Shown piece after piece: positions 9,191 through 17,973 of a stretch of DNA of 41,202 nucleotides (its first letter is position 1; the number at the start of each line of letters is the position of its first letter). The notes under the pieces were generated by a model, which worked only from the letters and a program-made list of their open reading frames with translations, did not search any database and was not told where the DNA came from. The stretch covers positions 1 through 41,202 of the forward strand of contig CAZGMJ010000048.1 in NCBI GenBank assembly GCA_964526785.1, written 5' to 3'. The DNA is from CAZGMJ01 sp964526785. Lineage in GTDB: Bacteria; Planctomycetota; Phycisphaerae; Sedimentisphaerales; Anaerobacaceae. The position numbers and the translations under genes were made by a program.

Positions 9191-10399
9191 ATGGAAGTAA
9201 TGAAGGGTAACGCAGTGGTCGCGCAATCGGGCGGCCCGACCGCAGTGATCAACGCCTCGCTCGTGGGCGTGATTGAAGAATGTCAGAAACACGCCGCGAT
9301 CGGTACGCTCTACGGAGCCGTTCATGCGGTTGCCGGTATGGCGAAGGATGATTTTGTCGACCTGACCAATCTCTCGGCCGAGCAGTTGGAACTGGTCGCT
9401 TCTACGCCTTCTTCCTCGATTGCCACCAGCCGGGACAAGCCCGACGAGGAATACTGTGCCAGGATTATCGAGGTCTTCAAGAAACGCAACATTCGCTACT
9501 TCTTCTATATCGGCGGCAACGATTCGGCCAATACGGCACATATCATGAATACGATGGCCGACGAGGCTAATTTCGACATCCGTGCCTACCATATACCCAA
9601 GACCGTGGACAACGATCTGTTGATTACCGATCACTGCCCCGGCTACGGCACCGCCGCGAAATTCGTCGCATCGGCGCTGATCGGCGACGACCTGGACAAC
9701 CGCGCGCTGCCCGGCGTCAAGATCGATGTCATCATGGGTCGCCACGCCGGCTTCCTGACCGCCGCCTCGGCCCTCGGACGCACACGCGACGACGACGGAC
9801 CCCATCTGGTCTACATGCCCGAGCGATGCGTGACCATGGACAAGTTCTGTGCCGATGTGGACGCCGTTCTCAAGAAACTCGGTCGCTGCGTCGTGGCCGT
9901 CAGTGAAGGCATCTGCGATTCCGACGGCCAAACGTACGCAGAAAAACTGGCCGCACAGGCGGAAGTCGACGCCCACGGCAACGTCCAACTCTCCGGAACC
10001 GGCGCCCTGGCGGATTATCTCGCCGCTCAGGTCAAGACGGAACTCAACGTCAGCCGCGTTCGCGCCGATACGTTCGGCTATCTCCAGCGCAGCTTCCCCG
10101 GTCTGCAATCCACCGTGGACAAAGAAGAGGCGCGCAGGTGCGGCCGCAAAGCCGTCGAACTGTCGATGGTCGAGGATAATGGATCCGTCTCGATGAAACG
10201 CCTGGGCAACGGCGCCGACTACGGCGTCGAGCTTTTCCGCGCCGAACTGGCCGATGTGGCCGGCGGCGACAAGCCCATGCCCGATGAGTTCATCAATGCC
10301 GAAGGCAACGGCGTCACCGATGCCTTTATCGAGTACGCTATGCCGCTGACCGGCGGGCTTCCGAAGACGTGCTTCCTGGGTCTGGAGCCCCGCGTTTAG
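9191..10399 (+). CDS. pfp: 6-phosphofructokinase, pyrophosphate-dependent type
   Basis: 402 residues of the PFKA superfamily. The phosphoryl-donor loop reads YIGGNDSANTAHIM: an Asp stands where ATP-dependent enzymes have the second Gly of GGDG, and the catalytic loop is PKTVDNDL with Lys in place of the Gly of bacterial ATP enzymes. In this family both features go with PPi use. The fructose-6-phosphate site MGRHAGFLTAASAL and LVYMPE are also present. The reversible PPi enzyme could serve glycolysis and gluconeogenesis. A GGAG site precedes the ATG by about 11 bases. Pyruvate kinase follows 55 bases downstream on the same strand. The donor assignment rests on motifs only. Confidence 0.88.
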   Translation: MEVMKGNAVVAQSGGPTAVINASLVGVIEECQKHAAIGTLYGAVHAVAGMAKDDFVDLTNLSAEQLELVASTPSSSIATSRDKPDEEYCARIIEVFKKRNIRYFFYIGGNDSANTAHIMNTMADEANFDIRAYHIPKTVDNDLLITDHCPGYGTAAKFVASALIGDDLDNRALPGVKIDVIMGRHAGFLTAASALGRTRDDDGPHLVYMPERCVTMDKFCADVDAVLKKLGRCVVAVSEGICDSDGQTYAEKLAAQAEVDAHGNVQLSGTGALADYLAAQVKTELNVSRVRADTFGYLQRSFPGLQSTVDKEEARRCGRKAVELSMVEDNGSVSMKRLGNGADYGVELFRAELADVAGGDKPMPDEFINAEGNGVTDAFIEYAMPLTGGLPKTCFLGLEPRV

Positions 10400-10454
10400 A
10401 TAGCGGATCGTCGGACAGAGTCGGCCGATGCATTCCCATCGAAAGGACGCCGAC

Positions 10455-11879
10455 ATGATTAAGACCAAGATCGTCGCCACGCTCGGTCCGGCATGTGCCG
10501 CCCGGCAGATGATCGGTGCGTTTATCGATCACGGCGTCGATGTCTTTCGTCTGAACTTCTCGCATGGTACGCTCGATGGTCATGCGGAGATGCTGAAGAT
10601 GGTCAACGCCGTTCGCGAAAGCCACGCGCACACCACGGCGGTCATGGGCGACCTGTGCGGGCCGAAGATTAGAACCGCAAGGATCGACCCGGCCCGACAA
10701 AGCGTCGATGAAGGTGACGAAGTCGTCATTGTCCGCGGGAGTTTCGATGGAACCGCACATCGCTTCGGCGCCAATTATGACAACCTTGTAGACGACCTTC
10801 GGGTCGGTCAGCGGGTGTTCATAGACGATGGACAGATTGCCCTCGAAGTCATCGACCGCGGTGAAGATCGAGCAGTGTGTCGGGTACATACCGCCGGCAT
10901 GATACGGAGCCACAAGGGCATAAACCTGCCCGATACGCACGTCAGCGTGCCGTCCATCACCGAAGCGGACTGGAAAGCGGTCGACTGGGCGATCGAGAAC
11001 GATCTGGACTTCCTCGCTTTGAGCTTTGTGCGGTCGGCCGAAGATGTTGCGTCACTGAAGCAATATCTGCACAGGGCCAGAGCTCCCATCAAGGTAGTGG
11101 TGAAAGTCGAGACGCCCCAGGCTGTGCAGGACCTTGGCCGTATCGTCAACGCCGCCGATGCGGTACTCGTCGCCCGAGGCGATCTCGGTGTGGAGATGGA
11201 CCTGGCCGAAGTGCCGCTCATTCAAAAGCAGATAACCCGGATGTGCCGTGACCTGGGCAAGCCTGTCATCGTCGCCACCCAGATGCTCCAGAGTATGATC
11301 GACAATCCCGTCCCCACGCGGGCCGAGGTCTCCGACATCGCCAACGCCATTATGGACCTGACCGATTCGGTCATGCTATCGGGGGAGACCGCCGTCGGCG
11401 CCTTCCCGTTACAGGCCGTCAAGACCATTCGCCGAACGGCCGCGGTCACTGAAAACTACCTGGACAAGAACGAAGACACGCATCCGGTCAGTAGTACGAC
11501 GTCCGAACTGGTGCTCACCGGGGCCATCGCACGGTCGGTTGCGCAGATTGTCGACGCCATCGACCCGCAGCTTGTTGCCGTATGGTCGCAAAGCGGCTCC
11601 ACCGCCCGCCTGCTCAGCAAGGCCCGGATCGATGTGCCGGTTGTGGCCTTCAGTTCCAACAGGAAGGTATGCCGTCAGATGTGCCTGCACTACGGCGTCA
11701 TACCGCGATGCCGTGACATCCCGGCGCAGGTCGAGCAGTTCAGCCAAATGGTCGAAGATCTGGCCCTCGAACGCAAATGGGCCCGGCCGGGCGACAGAAT
11801 CGTGCTCGTCACGGGTCGCCCCATCGGCACGGCGGGAACCACCAACGCCATCCTCGTGCATACCTTGCAAGCCGAATAA
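10455..11879 (+). CDS. pyk: Pyruvate kinase
   Basis: 474 residues. The start at 10455 (MIKTKIVATLGPAC) is chosen over 10428 because it matches the family N-terminus and has GAAAGGA about eight bases ahead. Characteristic segments are VFRLNFSHG, KVETPQAV with the active-site Lys, ARGDLGVEM, ATQMLQSM and the long LTDSVMLSGETAVG helix. The C-terminal allosteric domain is present (about residues 350-474, including AVWSQSGSTARLLSKARI). It converts phosphoenolpyruvate and ADP to pyruvate and ATP in the cytosol. It is placed between two phosphofructokinases of different donor types, probably in one transcription unit with the first. Confidence 0.95.
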   Translation: MIKTKIVATLGPACAARQMIGAFIDHGVDVFRLNFSHGTLDGHAEMLKMVNAVRESHAHTTAVMGDLCGPKIRTARIDPARQSVDEGDEVVIVRGSFDGTAHRFGANYDNLVDDLRVGQRVFIDDGQIALEVIDRGEDRAVCRVHTAGMIRSHKGINLPDTHVSVPSITEADWKAVDWAIENDLDFLALSFVRSAEDVASLKQYLHRARAPIKVVVKVETPQAVQDLGRIVNAADAVLVARGDLGVEMDLAEVPLIQKQITRMCRDLGKPVIVATQMLQSMIDNPVPTRAEVSDIANAIMDLTDSVMLSGETAVGAFPLQAVKTIRRTAAVTENYLDKNEDTHPVSSTTSELVLTGAIARSVAQIVDAIDPQLVAVWSQSGSTARLLSKARIDVPVVAFSSNRKVCRQMCLHYGVIPRCRDIPAQVEQFSQMVEDLALERKWARPGDRIVLVTGRPIGTAGTTNAILVHTLQAE

Positions 11880-11906
11880 GGGCACTGAGACGCCCCGGAA
11901 TAGAAT

Positions 11907-11934
11907 TTGACATGACGCCTTTGCGTGTTACGCT
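11907..11934 (+). promoter_or_regulatory. Candidate promoter for the second phosphofructokinase gene
   Basis: A consensus TTGACA (11907-11912) is followed after 16 bases by a weak TACGCT (11929-11934). This would give a leader of about 120 bases before the start at 12059. The -35 is good; the -10 is poor. Confidence 0.35.
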
Positions 11935-12058
11935 ATGGTATTGAGTCGAATGCGGGCACATCGCGCCGGAAGGTTCGATTGCACAACTGCAGCGCGGATG
12001 GAGCGATTGCTGCAGCGCCCCACGAAATCAACGCCGTTGAAATGCAAGGATTGCGAAC

Positions 12059-13375
12059 ATGGAAAAGCCTGATTTCACCATACCCACCCTCGGAGTTGCC
12101 ACAGTCAATTCACCCGTACTGCTGTCAAGGCGGGTCGGAGACTACATCGCCAACTACGTAAATGACGACGATTACATCCTCTACGATATAGATGCGAAGC
12201 CCGGAGAGCCAGGGGCCATCGAGAAGACGGATTTGCTCGAGTTGGCCGGACCCCGCGAGCAGATATACTTCGACCCGGCCGGCGTGCATGCCGGTATAGT
12301 CACTTGCGGAGGCCTGTGCCCCGGGCTCAACGACGTCATCCGCGCCATCGTCATGTGTCTGTGGTACCATTACGGCGTGCGGAAGATATCCGGCATTCGC
12401 TACGGGTACCGCGGTTTTCTCCCCGAATTCGAACTGCCCGTTATGCCGCTGTCGCCCGATCGGGTGGTCGATATTCACACCAGAGGGGGAACCATTCTCG
12501 GCTCTTCGCGCGGCTATGGCGAGCGTGTCAGCGAAATCGTTGATACGATGGAGCGGATGAAACTCGACATGCTCTTCACCATCGGCGGCGATGGGACACA
12601 CCACGGCGCGCTTCGGTTCGGACAGGAGATACGCCGCAGAGGACTGGATATCGCCCTGGTGGGTGTGCCCAAGACGATTGATAACGACCTGAGTTTCGTT
12701 CAGCGGTCGTTCGGTTTTGAAACCGCCGTTGGCAAAGCGGTCGAAGCCGTCGCCGGTGCACACGTCGAGGCGTCCGACGCCATCAACGGCGTCGGATTGG
12801 TCAAGGTGATGGGACGCCAGTCCGGATTCATCGCTGCCCATACCGCCCTTGCGATCAGCGACGTCAACTACGTCTTCGTGCCGGAAGTTCCGTTCGATCT
12901 GGAGGGCGAAAACGGCTTTTTGACCCATCTGGAGAGGCGAATCGAACGCCGGGGCCACGCCGTGATCCTCGTGGCCGAAGGGGCCGGACAGGACCTGATG
13001 GACGTCGAAAACGTCGTCGACGCCTCCGGCAACAAGAAGCTGGGTGACATCGGCGCATTTCTCAAGAAGCGAATCGCCGAGCACTTCGACCGCAAGGCAG
13101 TACCCATCAACCTCAAGTACATCGACCCGAGCTACATCATCCGCAGCATTCCCGCCAATCCGAACGATTCGGTCTACTGCACCCGGCTGGGAACGAATGC
13201 CGTCCACGCGGCCATGGCGGGCAAGACCGAGTTGCTCATCAGTCTCGTGCACGACAACTTCGTGCATATTCCGATACGCATGGCCATCCTGCGCAAGAAC
13301 TGTATCGACCCGGACGACGAACTCTGGCGGGACGTCGTGATTACCACCGGCCAGCCCCGGCTGATGAAGAACTGA
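12059..13375 (+). CDS. pfkA: ATP-dependent 6-phosphofructokinase (plant/protist-type clade)
   Basis: 438 residues. The N-terminal extension of about 80 residues before GIVTCGGLCPGLNDVIR, together with GIRYGYRGF, places it in the long PFK group typified by plant and trypanosomatid ATP enzymes. The donor loop is FTIGGDGTHHGA, with the Gly that admits ATP, although the catalytic loop is PKTIDNDL as in the whole group. Further F6P-site features are KVMGRQSGFIAAHTALA and FVPEVPFDLEG. AAGGA precedes the ATG. Its presence a few hundred bases from a PPi-type paralogue points to separately tuned glycolytic entry points. The ATP assignment is from motifs. Confidence 0.88.
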   Translation: MEKPDFTIPTLGVATVNSPVLLSRRVGDYIANYVNDDDYILYDIDAKPGEPGAIEKTDLLELAGPREQIYFDPAGVHAGIVTCGGLCPGLNDVIRAIVMCLWYHYGVRKISGIRYGYRGFLPEFELPVMPLSPDRVVDIHTRGGTILGSSRGYGERVSEIVDTMERMKLDMLFTIGGDGTHHGALRFGQEIRRRGLDIALVGVPKTIDNDLSFVQRSFGFETAVGKAVEAVAGAHVEASDAINGVGLVKVMGRQSGFIAAHTALAISDVNYVFVPEVPFDLEGENGFLTHLERRIERRGHAVILVAEGAGQDLMDVENVVDASGNKKLGDIGAFLKKRIAEHFDRKAVPINLKYIDPSYIIRSIPANPNDSVYCTRLGTNAVHAAMAGKTELLISLVHDNFVHIPIRMAILRKNCIDPDDELWRDVVITTGQPRLMKN

Positions 13376-13475
13376 CTCGTCTGTCGATGCCGGCAGCGTC
13401 GCGTGTCGCAGGCGACGAGGTGCCGCCGGGCCGCAAAGCACGCCACAAACTGAAACCGCAATGGAGGACAACGAT

Positions 13476-14942
13476 ATGGCAGTCAAATACCTCTTGTCGA
13501 TATTGATCGTTCCGGCGGTCATAGGTGCGGCCGCACCCGGCGGGTCGGCTCAATCCGATGCCGCGCTGATGACGCCCGTGGACCAGGGAGCGAACGTTCG
13601 CGGTTTCGGCGCCGCAGGCGACGGCCAGGCGGACGATACCATCACGCTCGATAACGCCCTCAAAGCCGCCAACGGTCTGGTGTACCTGCCCAAGGGCACG
13701 TACCGCATAACGCGAACGATCGAGATCGACCTTAACGCCCTCAATCGCGCCGCCATTGTCGGCACCGGTTCGGCCACCGTCGTTATGGCCGGGGCGGGGC
13801 CCGCATTTCACTTCATCGGCACCCATGAAGGCACCGCCGGACCGAGCAGCTTCAAGGACAACGTCTGGCGGCGACAGCGCATGCCGCTGGTCAGCGGAAT
13901 CGAGATACTGGGCGAGCATCCCGAAGCCATCGGTCTTCGCTTCGAGAAGACCATGCAGGCCACGCTCACGCACGTACTGATCCGCCGGTGCAGGATCGGC
14001 GTCCAGTTCGTCAAACGCAACCGAAATCCGATCATCGACCAGTGCCACATCTACCATAATACGCAGATCGGCATCGATTTCGACCGCGTCAATCTCCATC
14101 AGGCCATCATCTCCGACAGCCACATCAGCTACAATCCCGTCGCGGGCATTCGCCTGTTCGGCGGCGAGATGCGCAACTTTCAGATCGTCGGCAACGATAT
14201 CGAGTACAACTACGATACGCAGCGCGAAGGCTCGGCCGACGTTTTGATCGATATGACGCCCGCCGGCAGCAGTTTCCGCGAAGGCACCATCGTCGGCAAC
14301 ACCATTCAGGCCCGGCCGAGTCCGAACGGGGCGAACGTTCGCCTGCTCGGCGGCAAGAGCCTCCGCACCGCCGGCCTTATGGCGATAACGGGCAATCTCA
14401 TCGGCAGCCAGACGCACAATGTTCATCTGGTCGACTGCCGGGGCGTCACTATTTCCGGCAACTCGATCTACAGCGCCGACGGCCACAGCATCTGGCTGCA
14501 GGATTCGGCCAATATCGTCGCATCGGGCAACTCGATCGACTGGAATCCCGATCACAGGCAGAAGCGCCTGATCGACGGCATCCGCATCGAACGCTGCCGG
14601 GGCGTGATGCTTTCGGCCTGCATCATCGAGAACAGCTTTCAGGGGGCCGAGCAGGGCGGCGGGGCGATAGAGATCGCCGAGAGCGAGGACGTCGCCGTTG
14701 TCAACTCCCAGATACTGGATTTCCGGCACCGCGGCATTGCGCTGTCGCAGGCGGTGCGCTGCCGGGTGACGGGCTGCACGATCGTCAATCGCGGCAGGCC
14801 CGCCGATGCCTACCCGTCCATCGAACTGCTCAGCGGCCGGGACAATCTGATCGCCGGCAACTTTGTCAATCCCGACGGATTGAAGGTTGCCTCCGATACC
14901 GCCACCGTCCGCGGCAATATCGAGACGAACGCCGCCGACTGA
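13476..14942 (+). CDS. Exported right-handed beta-helix protein
   Basis: 488 residues. The start at 13476 is preferred over 13461 because GGAGG ends eight bases before it and the product then opens with a clean signal peptide (MAVKYLLSILIVPAVIGAAA, cleavage near GGSAQS). After the leader, VRGFGAAGDGQADDT and LVYLPKGTYRIT match the N-terminal strand of pectate-lyase-3-like helices. The rest consists of repeating beta-helix rungs rich in GNxI, such as IVGNDIEYNY, ITGNLIGSQ, ISGNSIYSADG and ASGNSIDWN. Such proteins bind or cleave polysaccharides outside the cytoplasm. No catalytic residues can be assigned, so lyase, hydrolase or binding roles all remain open. Confidence 0.8.
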   Translation: MAVKYLLSILIVPAVIGAAAPGGSAQSDAALMTPVDQGANVRGFGAAGDGQADDTITLDNALKAANGLVYLPKGTYRITRTIEIDLNALNRAAIVGTGSATVVMAGAGPAFHFIGTHEGTAGPSSFKDNVWRRQRMPLVSGIEILGEHPEAIGLRFEKTMQATLTHVLIRRCRIGVQFVKRNRNPIIDQCHIYHNTQIGIDFDRVNLHQAIISDSHISYNPVAGIRLFGGEMRNFQIVGNDIEYNYDTQREGSADVLIDMTPAGSSFREGTIVGNTIQARPSPNGANVRLLGGKSLRTAGLMAITGNLIGSQTHNVHLVDCRGVTISGNSIYSADGHSIWLQDSANIVASGNSIDWNPDHRQKRLIDGIRIERCRGVMLSACIIENSFQGAEQGGGAIEIAESEDVAVVNSQILDFRHRGIALSQAVRCRVTGCTIVNRGRPADAYPSIELLSGRDNLIAGNFVNPDGLKVASDTATVRGNIETNAAD

Positions 14943-14957
14943 CCGTCGCAGGCGGCG
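14930..14957. terminator. Hairpin between convergent genes
   Basis: CGCCGCC (14930-14936) pairs with GGCGGCG (14951-14957) across a 14-base loop. It lies at the end of the beta-helix gene and before the end of the convergent DUF6807 gene. It may act for both strands, but there is no clear U-run. Confidence 0.3.
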
Positions 14958-14968
14958 GTTTCAGCGCG

Positions 14969-15934
14969 TTATTTCTCAAGCAGCCCGTTCAGGTCGAGCT
15001 TCGCGAATTTCTTCCACTGCGCGTCGATGGCTTCGGTTTCGGGCATGTCCGCGTGGACGTACAGGCCGTAGCGGAGGTGCAGAGGCTTGTCCGGCATAAT
15101 GTCCCGCGGTCCTTCGAAGCAGAGCGACGCGCCCATCCAGCCGTCGTTGCGGACGTGAAAGTGCGCCGGATGGTTGAGGTTGTCCGGATGGTCGAAGAGC
15201 GTGACGCCCTCGATATGCGTGCGCTTCTTGACGGGTCCGCTGTAGTCCACCCATCTGGCCCGTTTCCAGAAGACCTCCTTTTCGTCCACCGCGCCTTCGG
15301 AATTGCGGATGGTTCCGCCGCCGTCGTGTACGCCGATGGTCTTGGCCATGCGCACGCCGATGACGCCAAAGGGCGTCTTGCCCAGCGTGACGGTTTGGCC
15401 TCGGGCGGCCAGTTCGATGTCGATGACCGCCAGCCACTCGCTCTCGTCCAGCAGGACGACCGCGATCTTGCGCGTTTCGTCGAGCAGGACGCGGCCGTCG
15501 CCGTCGACCCATTCATTCTCGGCCACGATCTGCGAGCACTGGCCGCCATCGGCGTATTTGGCGATGCGCTTGTGGCGGATTGTGCCCTTGCCGCCGTCGC
15601 TCCAGAAATTGACGGCTGCGACGTCGTGATGCGACGTCCAGACAGAATTGTGGTGGCTGTGCGATTCGGGGTCGTGCGGGTGGCCCATGCGCGTGAGCGA
15701 CCAGCCGGAAGGGCCGTTGATCGGGTAGAGAAACGGCCTGTGCAGGTCCGGCCCGAAGTGGTAGCGCGTCAGTTCCGCGCCGTCGCGCTGAAACGACGCC
15801 TGATCGTACGGCAGGGGGATCACCTGCAGCTTCGGCACGGCTTTGGGCTCGCCGGCAGGGGTGTCAGCGGCGATCAGCGTCAAAACGACAATCGCGATTC
15901 TAATCACGGCTCTAGCGTACTCACTTCTACACAT
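14969..15934 (-). CDS. Exported DUF6807 (PmoA-like) family protein
   Basis: 321 residues with an N-terminal signal peptide (hydrophobic stretch VIRIAIVVLTLIAAD, cleavage near PAGEPK). The body matches the DUF6807 family, sometimes labelled PmoA-like in databases: FLYPINGPSGWSLTRMGHP followed by the His-rich SHSHHNSVWTSHHDV and NFWSDGGKG, then NHPAHFHVRNDGWMGAS near the C-terminus. The family is frequent in Planctomycetota and other polysaccharide degraders, usually next to sugar-related genes. I infer a role in extracellular or periplasmic sugar handling; the reaction is not known to me. AAGGAAG precedes the ATG. It is 32 bases downstream of the Kelch gene and probably in its operon. Confidence 0.8.
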   Translation of the reverse strand: MCRSEYARAVIRIAIVVLTLIAADTPAGEPKAVPKLQVIPLPYDQASFQRDGAELTRYHFGPDLHRPFLYPINGPSGWSLTRMGHPHDPESHSHHNSVWTSHHDVAAVNFWSDGGKGTIRHKRIAKYADGGQCSQIVAENEWVDGDGRVLLDETRKIAVVLLDESEWLAVIDIELAARGQTVTLGKTPFGVIGVRMAKTIGVHDGGGTIRNSEGAVDEKEVFWKRARWVDYSGPVKKRTHIEGVTLFDHPDNLNHPAHFHVRNDGWMGASLCFEGPRDIMPDKPLHLRYGLYVHADMPETEAIDAQWKKFAKLDLNGLLEK

Positions 15935-15966
15935 AGTGCTTCCTTTTTCCGTTGGAATTCAATTTC

Positions 15967-17724
15967 TCATGGCTCGACCGCCCGATTATATATACGAATA
16001 TCGTCCATCAGGCCCGAGAAAAAGCTCTCGGATGTGAAGTCTCTGTCTGCTCCAATGTGAAGGTCGCCGGTTGCCCCCACAACGGCCTGCGGACTGCCGT
16101 CCTTACTGACCTCAATGTCATCGACGTACAACGTTCGATATGTGCCGTCCCAGGTGAAACCGACTTGATGCCATTGATTGTCCGTTATGACCGTCCCGGG
16201 CGGCAGCGGTGCTGCTCCGCGTCCGGTTCCCTGCAACTCGGTCATGAGCCTGCCTTCGGAATCGACCGCCAGCCACTTTTTACCTGATGTTCCTGTCTGG
16301 GAGATTATGGTCTTTGCCGGCGTGTCAGTCTTGACCCATGCCAAGACGCTACATGGTCCGTCCGCCGGATTTAGAATAAACGGCGTTTCTACGTAATCGT
16401 CCTCCCCGTCGAAACTCAGCGCACCGGCAACCATGCCGGTGCCGGACTGCCATTGGGCATCCCCATAGACCACGCCGTCATATTCGCCGACACAGTCCCG
16501 TGCGATACCGCCTTCTGCCTCATCCAGCTTCCAGTAAGCCGCCAGCTCCTCCGGCAGAATCTCCACCAGCCAGTACTCAGCCAGGACGTCCAAATCCTCA
16601 ACATCAATGATGTCATCACCAAATGGTCTTGGCCCGACATCTACGGGCGACTGGCTCAGCCGCCAGTATGGAGCGAGCATGCAGAAATCCGCGAAATTGA
16701 CGATCTCATCATGATTGAGGTCCGGCAATGGAACGCCAAGCCCGGTATCGTATTGCTCAACAACGGCAAGATGAGTAGGCTGAGGGTTGGGATGCGAGCC
16801 GCCAATTGCATATATCACGTCTCCGATGGCGCCGACGAAGTGACCAAGGCGTTTCTGCTGCATTGAAGACTTTGTAATCCATGTATCTGTGATCGGATCG
16901 TACAGTTCATTCGTCGTGCAGGCGCGCGTCGGTAAGTAGCCGCCTATCGCGTATATTCTGCCATCTACAACGCAACTACCCAGACTCGTACGTGCGGTTG
17001 GCATGTCTGCTTTGCGCGTCCAAGTATTTGTTGAGGGATCGTAGAGCTCGACGTGGTTGTAGCAGAAGACCGTCCAATCTTCCGTTGAGCCGCCGACTGC
17101 GTATATCTTTCCATCAACCACGCTGGCGGAGAGAAGCAGTCGAGCCGTGGGCATATCGGCCTTCTGTGTCCAATCGTCGGTCAGAGGATCATATGCCACA
17201 ACTGCTGAAGTTGGGGGGCTTGAAATACTTGCACTGCCGCCCATGAGGTAGATCGTCCCATCTATAACTGCAATCCCGCAGAATGCATTTGCGTACGGCA
17301 TATCGGCTTTCTGGCTCCATGTATTCGTCTGGGGGTCGTATACGAAAACGCTTTGGGTGGCCGAAGAATACACATCACCATCTATCCCTCCAAAGACGTA
17401 GATCTTGCCGCCAAGAGTACAGGTCGCATGAGCGCTTCGGCCCGAGGGCATATCAGCCATTCTCGTCCATTGATCGGCGGCTGGATCATACATTTCGACG
17501 GTGGAGGTGGAGAATGATTGGGTAGGAGAGCCGCCGATCACAAATACCATTCCATCCAAGATACAGCCGCTGACCCATGTTCTGGGAGTAGGCATATCAC
17601 TTTTGAATAACCATGTATCCTCCGCTGCCAGGCTTGTGTGGGGCAAGCCCAGGGTGCCGATGAATGCTGCTCGTATCAAGAGTGGAACGTAGCGATGGGG
17701 CTTCGCGCTCTTTGATTGTCTCAT
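15967..17724 (-). CDS. Exported Kelch-propeller protein with dockerin-like and LamG domains
   Basis: 585 residues. A signal peptide (residues 1-34, ending SLAAED) is followed by six Kelch repeats (about 40-335) recognisable by VIGG, VFGG, LMGG, AVGG and AIGG turns and by repeated YDPxTxxWxxKADMP, which would form a six-bladed beta-propeller. A dockerin-like segment follows (about 345-400) with DLNHDEIVNFADFCMLAPYW and DIIDVEDLDVLAEYW. The last 185 residues form a LamG/concanavalin-like domain (YWKLDEAEG, DGEDDYVETP, WHQVGFTWDG, GLMDDIRIYNRA). The likely role is extracellular carbohydrate or surface binding. GGAAGAGG precedes the ATG. A strong promoter lies at 17945-17973 and DUF6807 lies downstream. 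Confidence 0.85.
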   Translation of the reverse strand: MRQSKSAKPHRYVPLLIRAAFIGTLGLPHTSLAAEDTWLFKSDMPTPRTWVSGCILDGMVFVIGGSPTQSFSTSTVEMYDPAADQWTRMADMPSGRSAHATCTLGGKIYVFGGIDGDVYSSATQSVFVYDPQTNTWSQKADMPYANAFCGIAVIDGTIYLMGGSASISSPPTSAVVAYDPLTDDWTQKADMPTARLLLSASVVDGKIYAVGGSTEDWTVFCYNHVELYDPSTNTWTRKADMPTARTSLGSCVVDGRIYAIGGYLPTRACTTNELYDPITDTWITKSSMQQKRLGHFVGAIGDVIYAIGGSHPNPQPTHLAVVEQYDTGLGVPLPDLNHDEIVNFADFCMLAPYWRLSQSPVDVGPRPFGDDIIDVEDLDVLAEYWLVEILPEELAAYWKLDEAEGGIARDCVGEYDGVVYGDAQWQSGTGMVAGALSFDGEDDYVETPFILNPADGPCSVLAWVKTDTPAKTIISQTGTSGKKWLAVDSEGRLMTELQGTGRGAAPLPPGTVITDNQWHQVGFTWDGTYRTLYVDDIEVSKDGSPQAVVGATGDLHIGADRDFTSESFFSGLMDDIRIYNRAVEP

Positions 17725-17944
17725 CTTGCCTCTTCCTTTCTATCGCATTGCCGCTTGTTTGGGCGTTTGAAGATGTAGCACATGTATCAACCGATAACGC
17801 TACGGCCCTGGAGAATACGGTGATTGTTATGCGAATGGCATGCACATACCGATATGTCCACCTCCATTTGCCACATCCCAGAAGCCGGAGCATTCTCCCG
17901 ATACGGAAGAGTGCAGAACGGCATGCTCCCTGATTAACCAATTC

Positions 17945-17973
17945 ATTATAGCCATTATGGTGTCGTGAGTCAA
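17945..17973 (-). promoter_or_regulatory. Strong sigma-70-type promoter for the Kelch/DUF6807 operon
   Basis: On the minus strand TTGACT (17968-17973) and a perfect TATAAT (17945-17950) are spaced by 17 bases. It implies a leader of about 210 bases before the ATG at 17724; I see no gene or clear structure in that leader. The first base of the upstream tandem repeat block begins at 17974, directly against the -35 hexamer. Confidence 0.6.

Noticed and set aside
9008..10480. A 490-codon open frame antisense to the PPi-phosphofructokinase gene
   Set aside because: The sense strand carries all PFK motifs; the antisense frame runs through the promoter region and has no homology.
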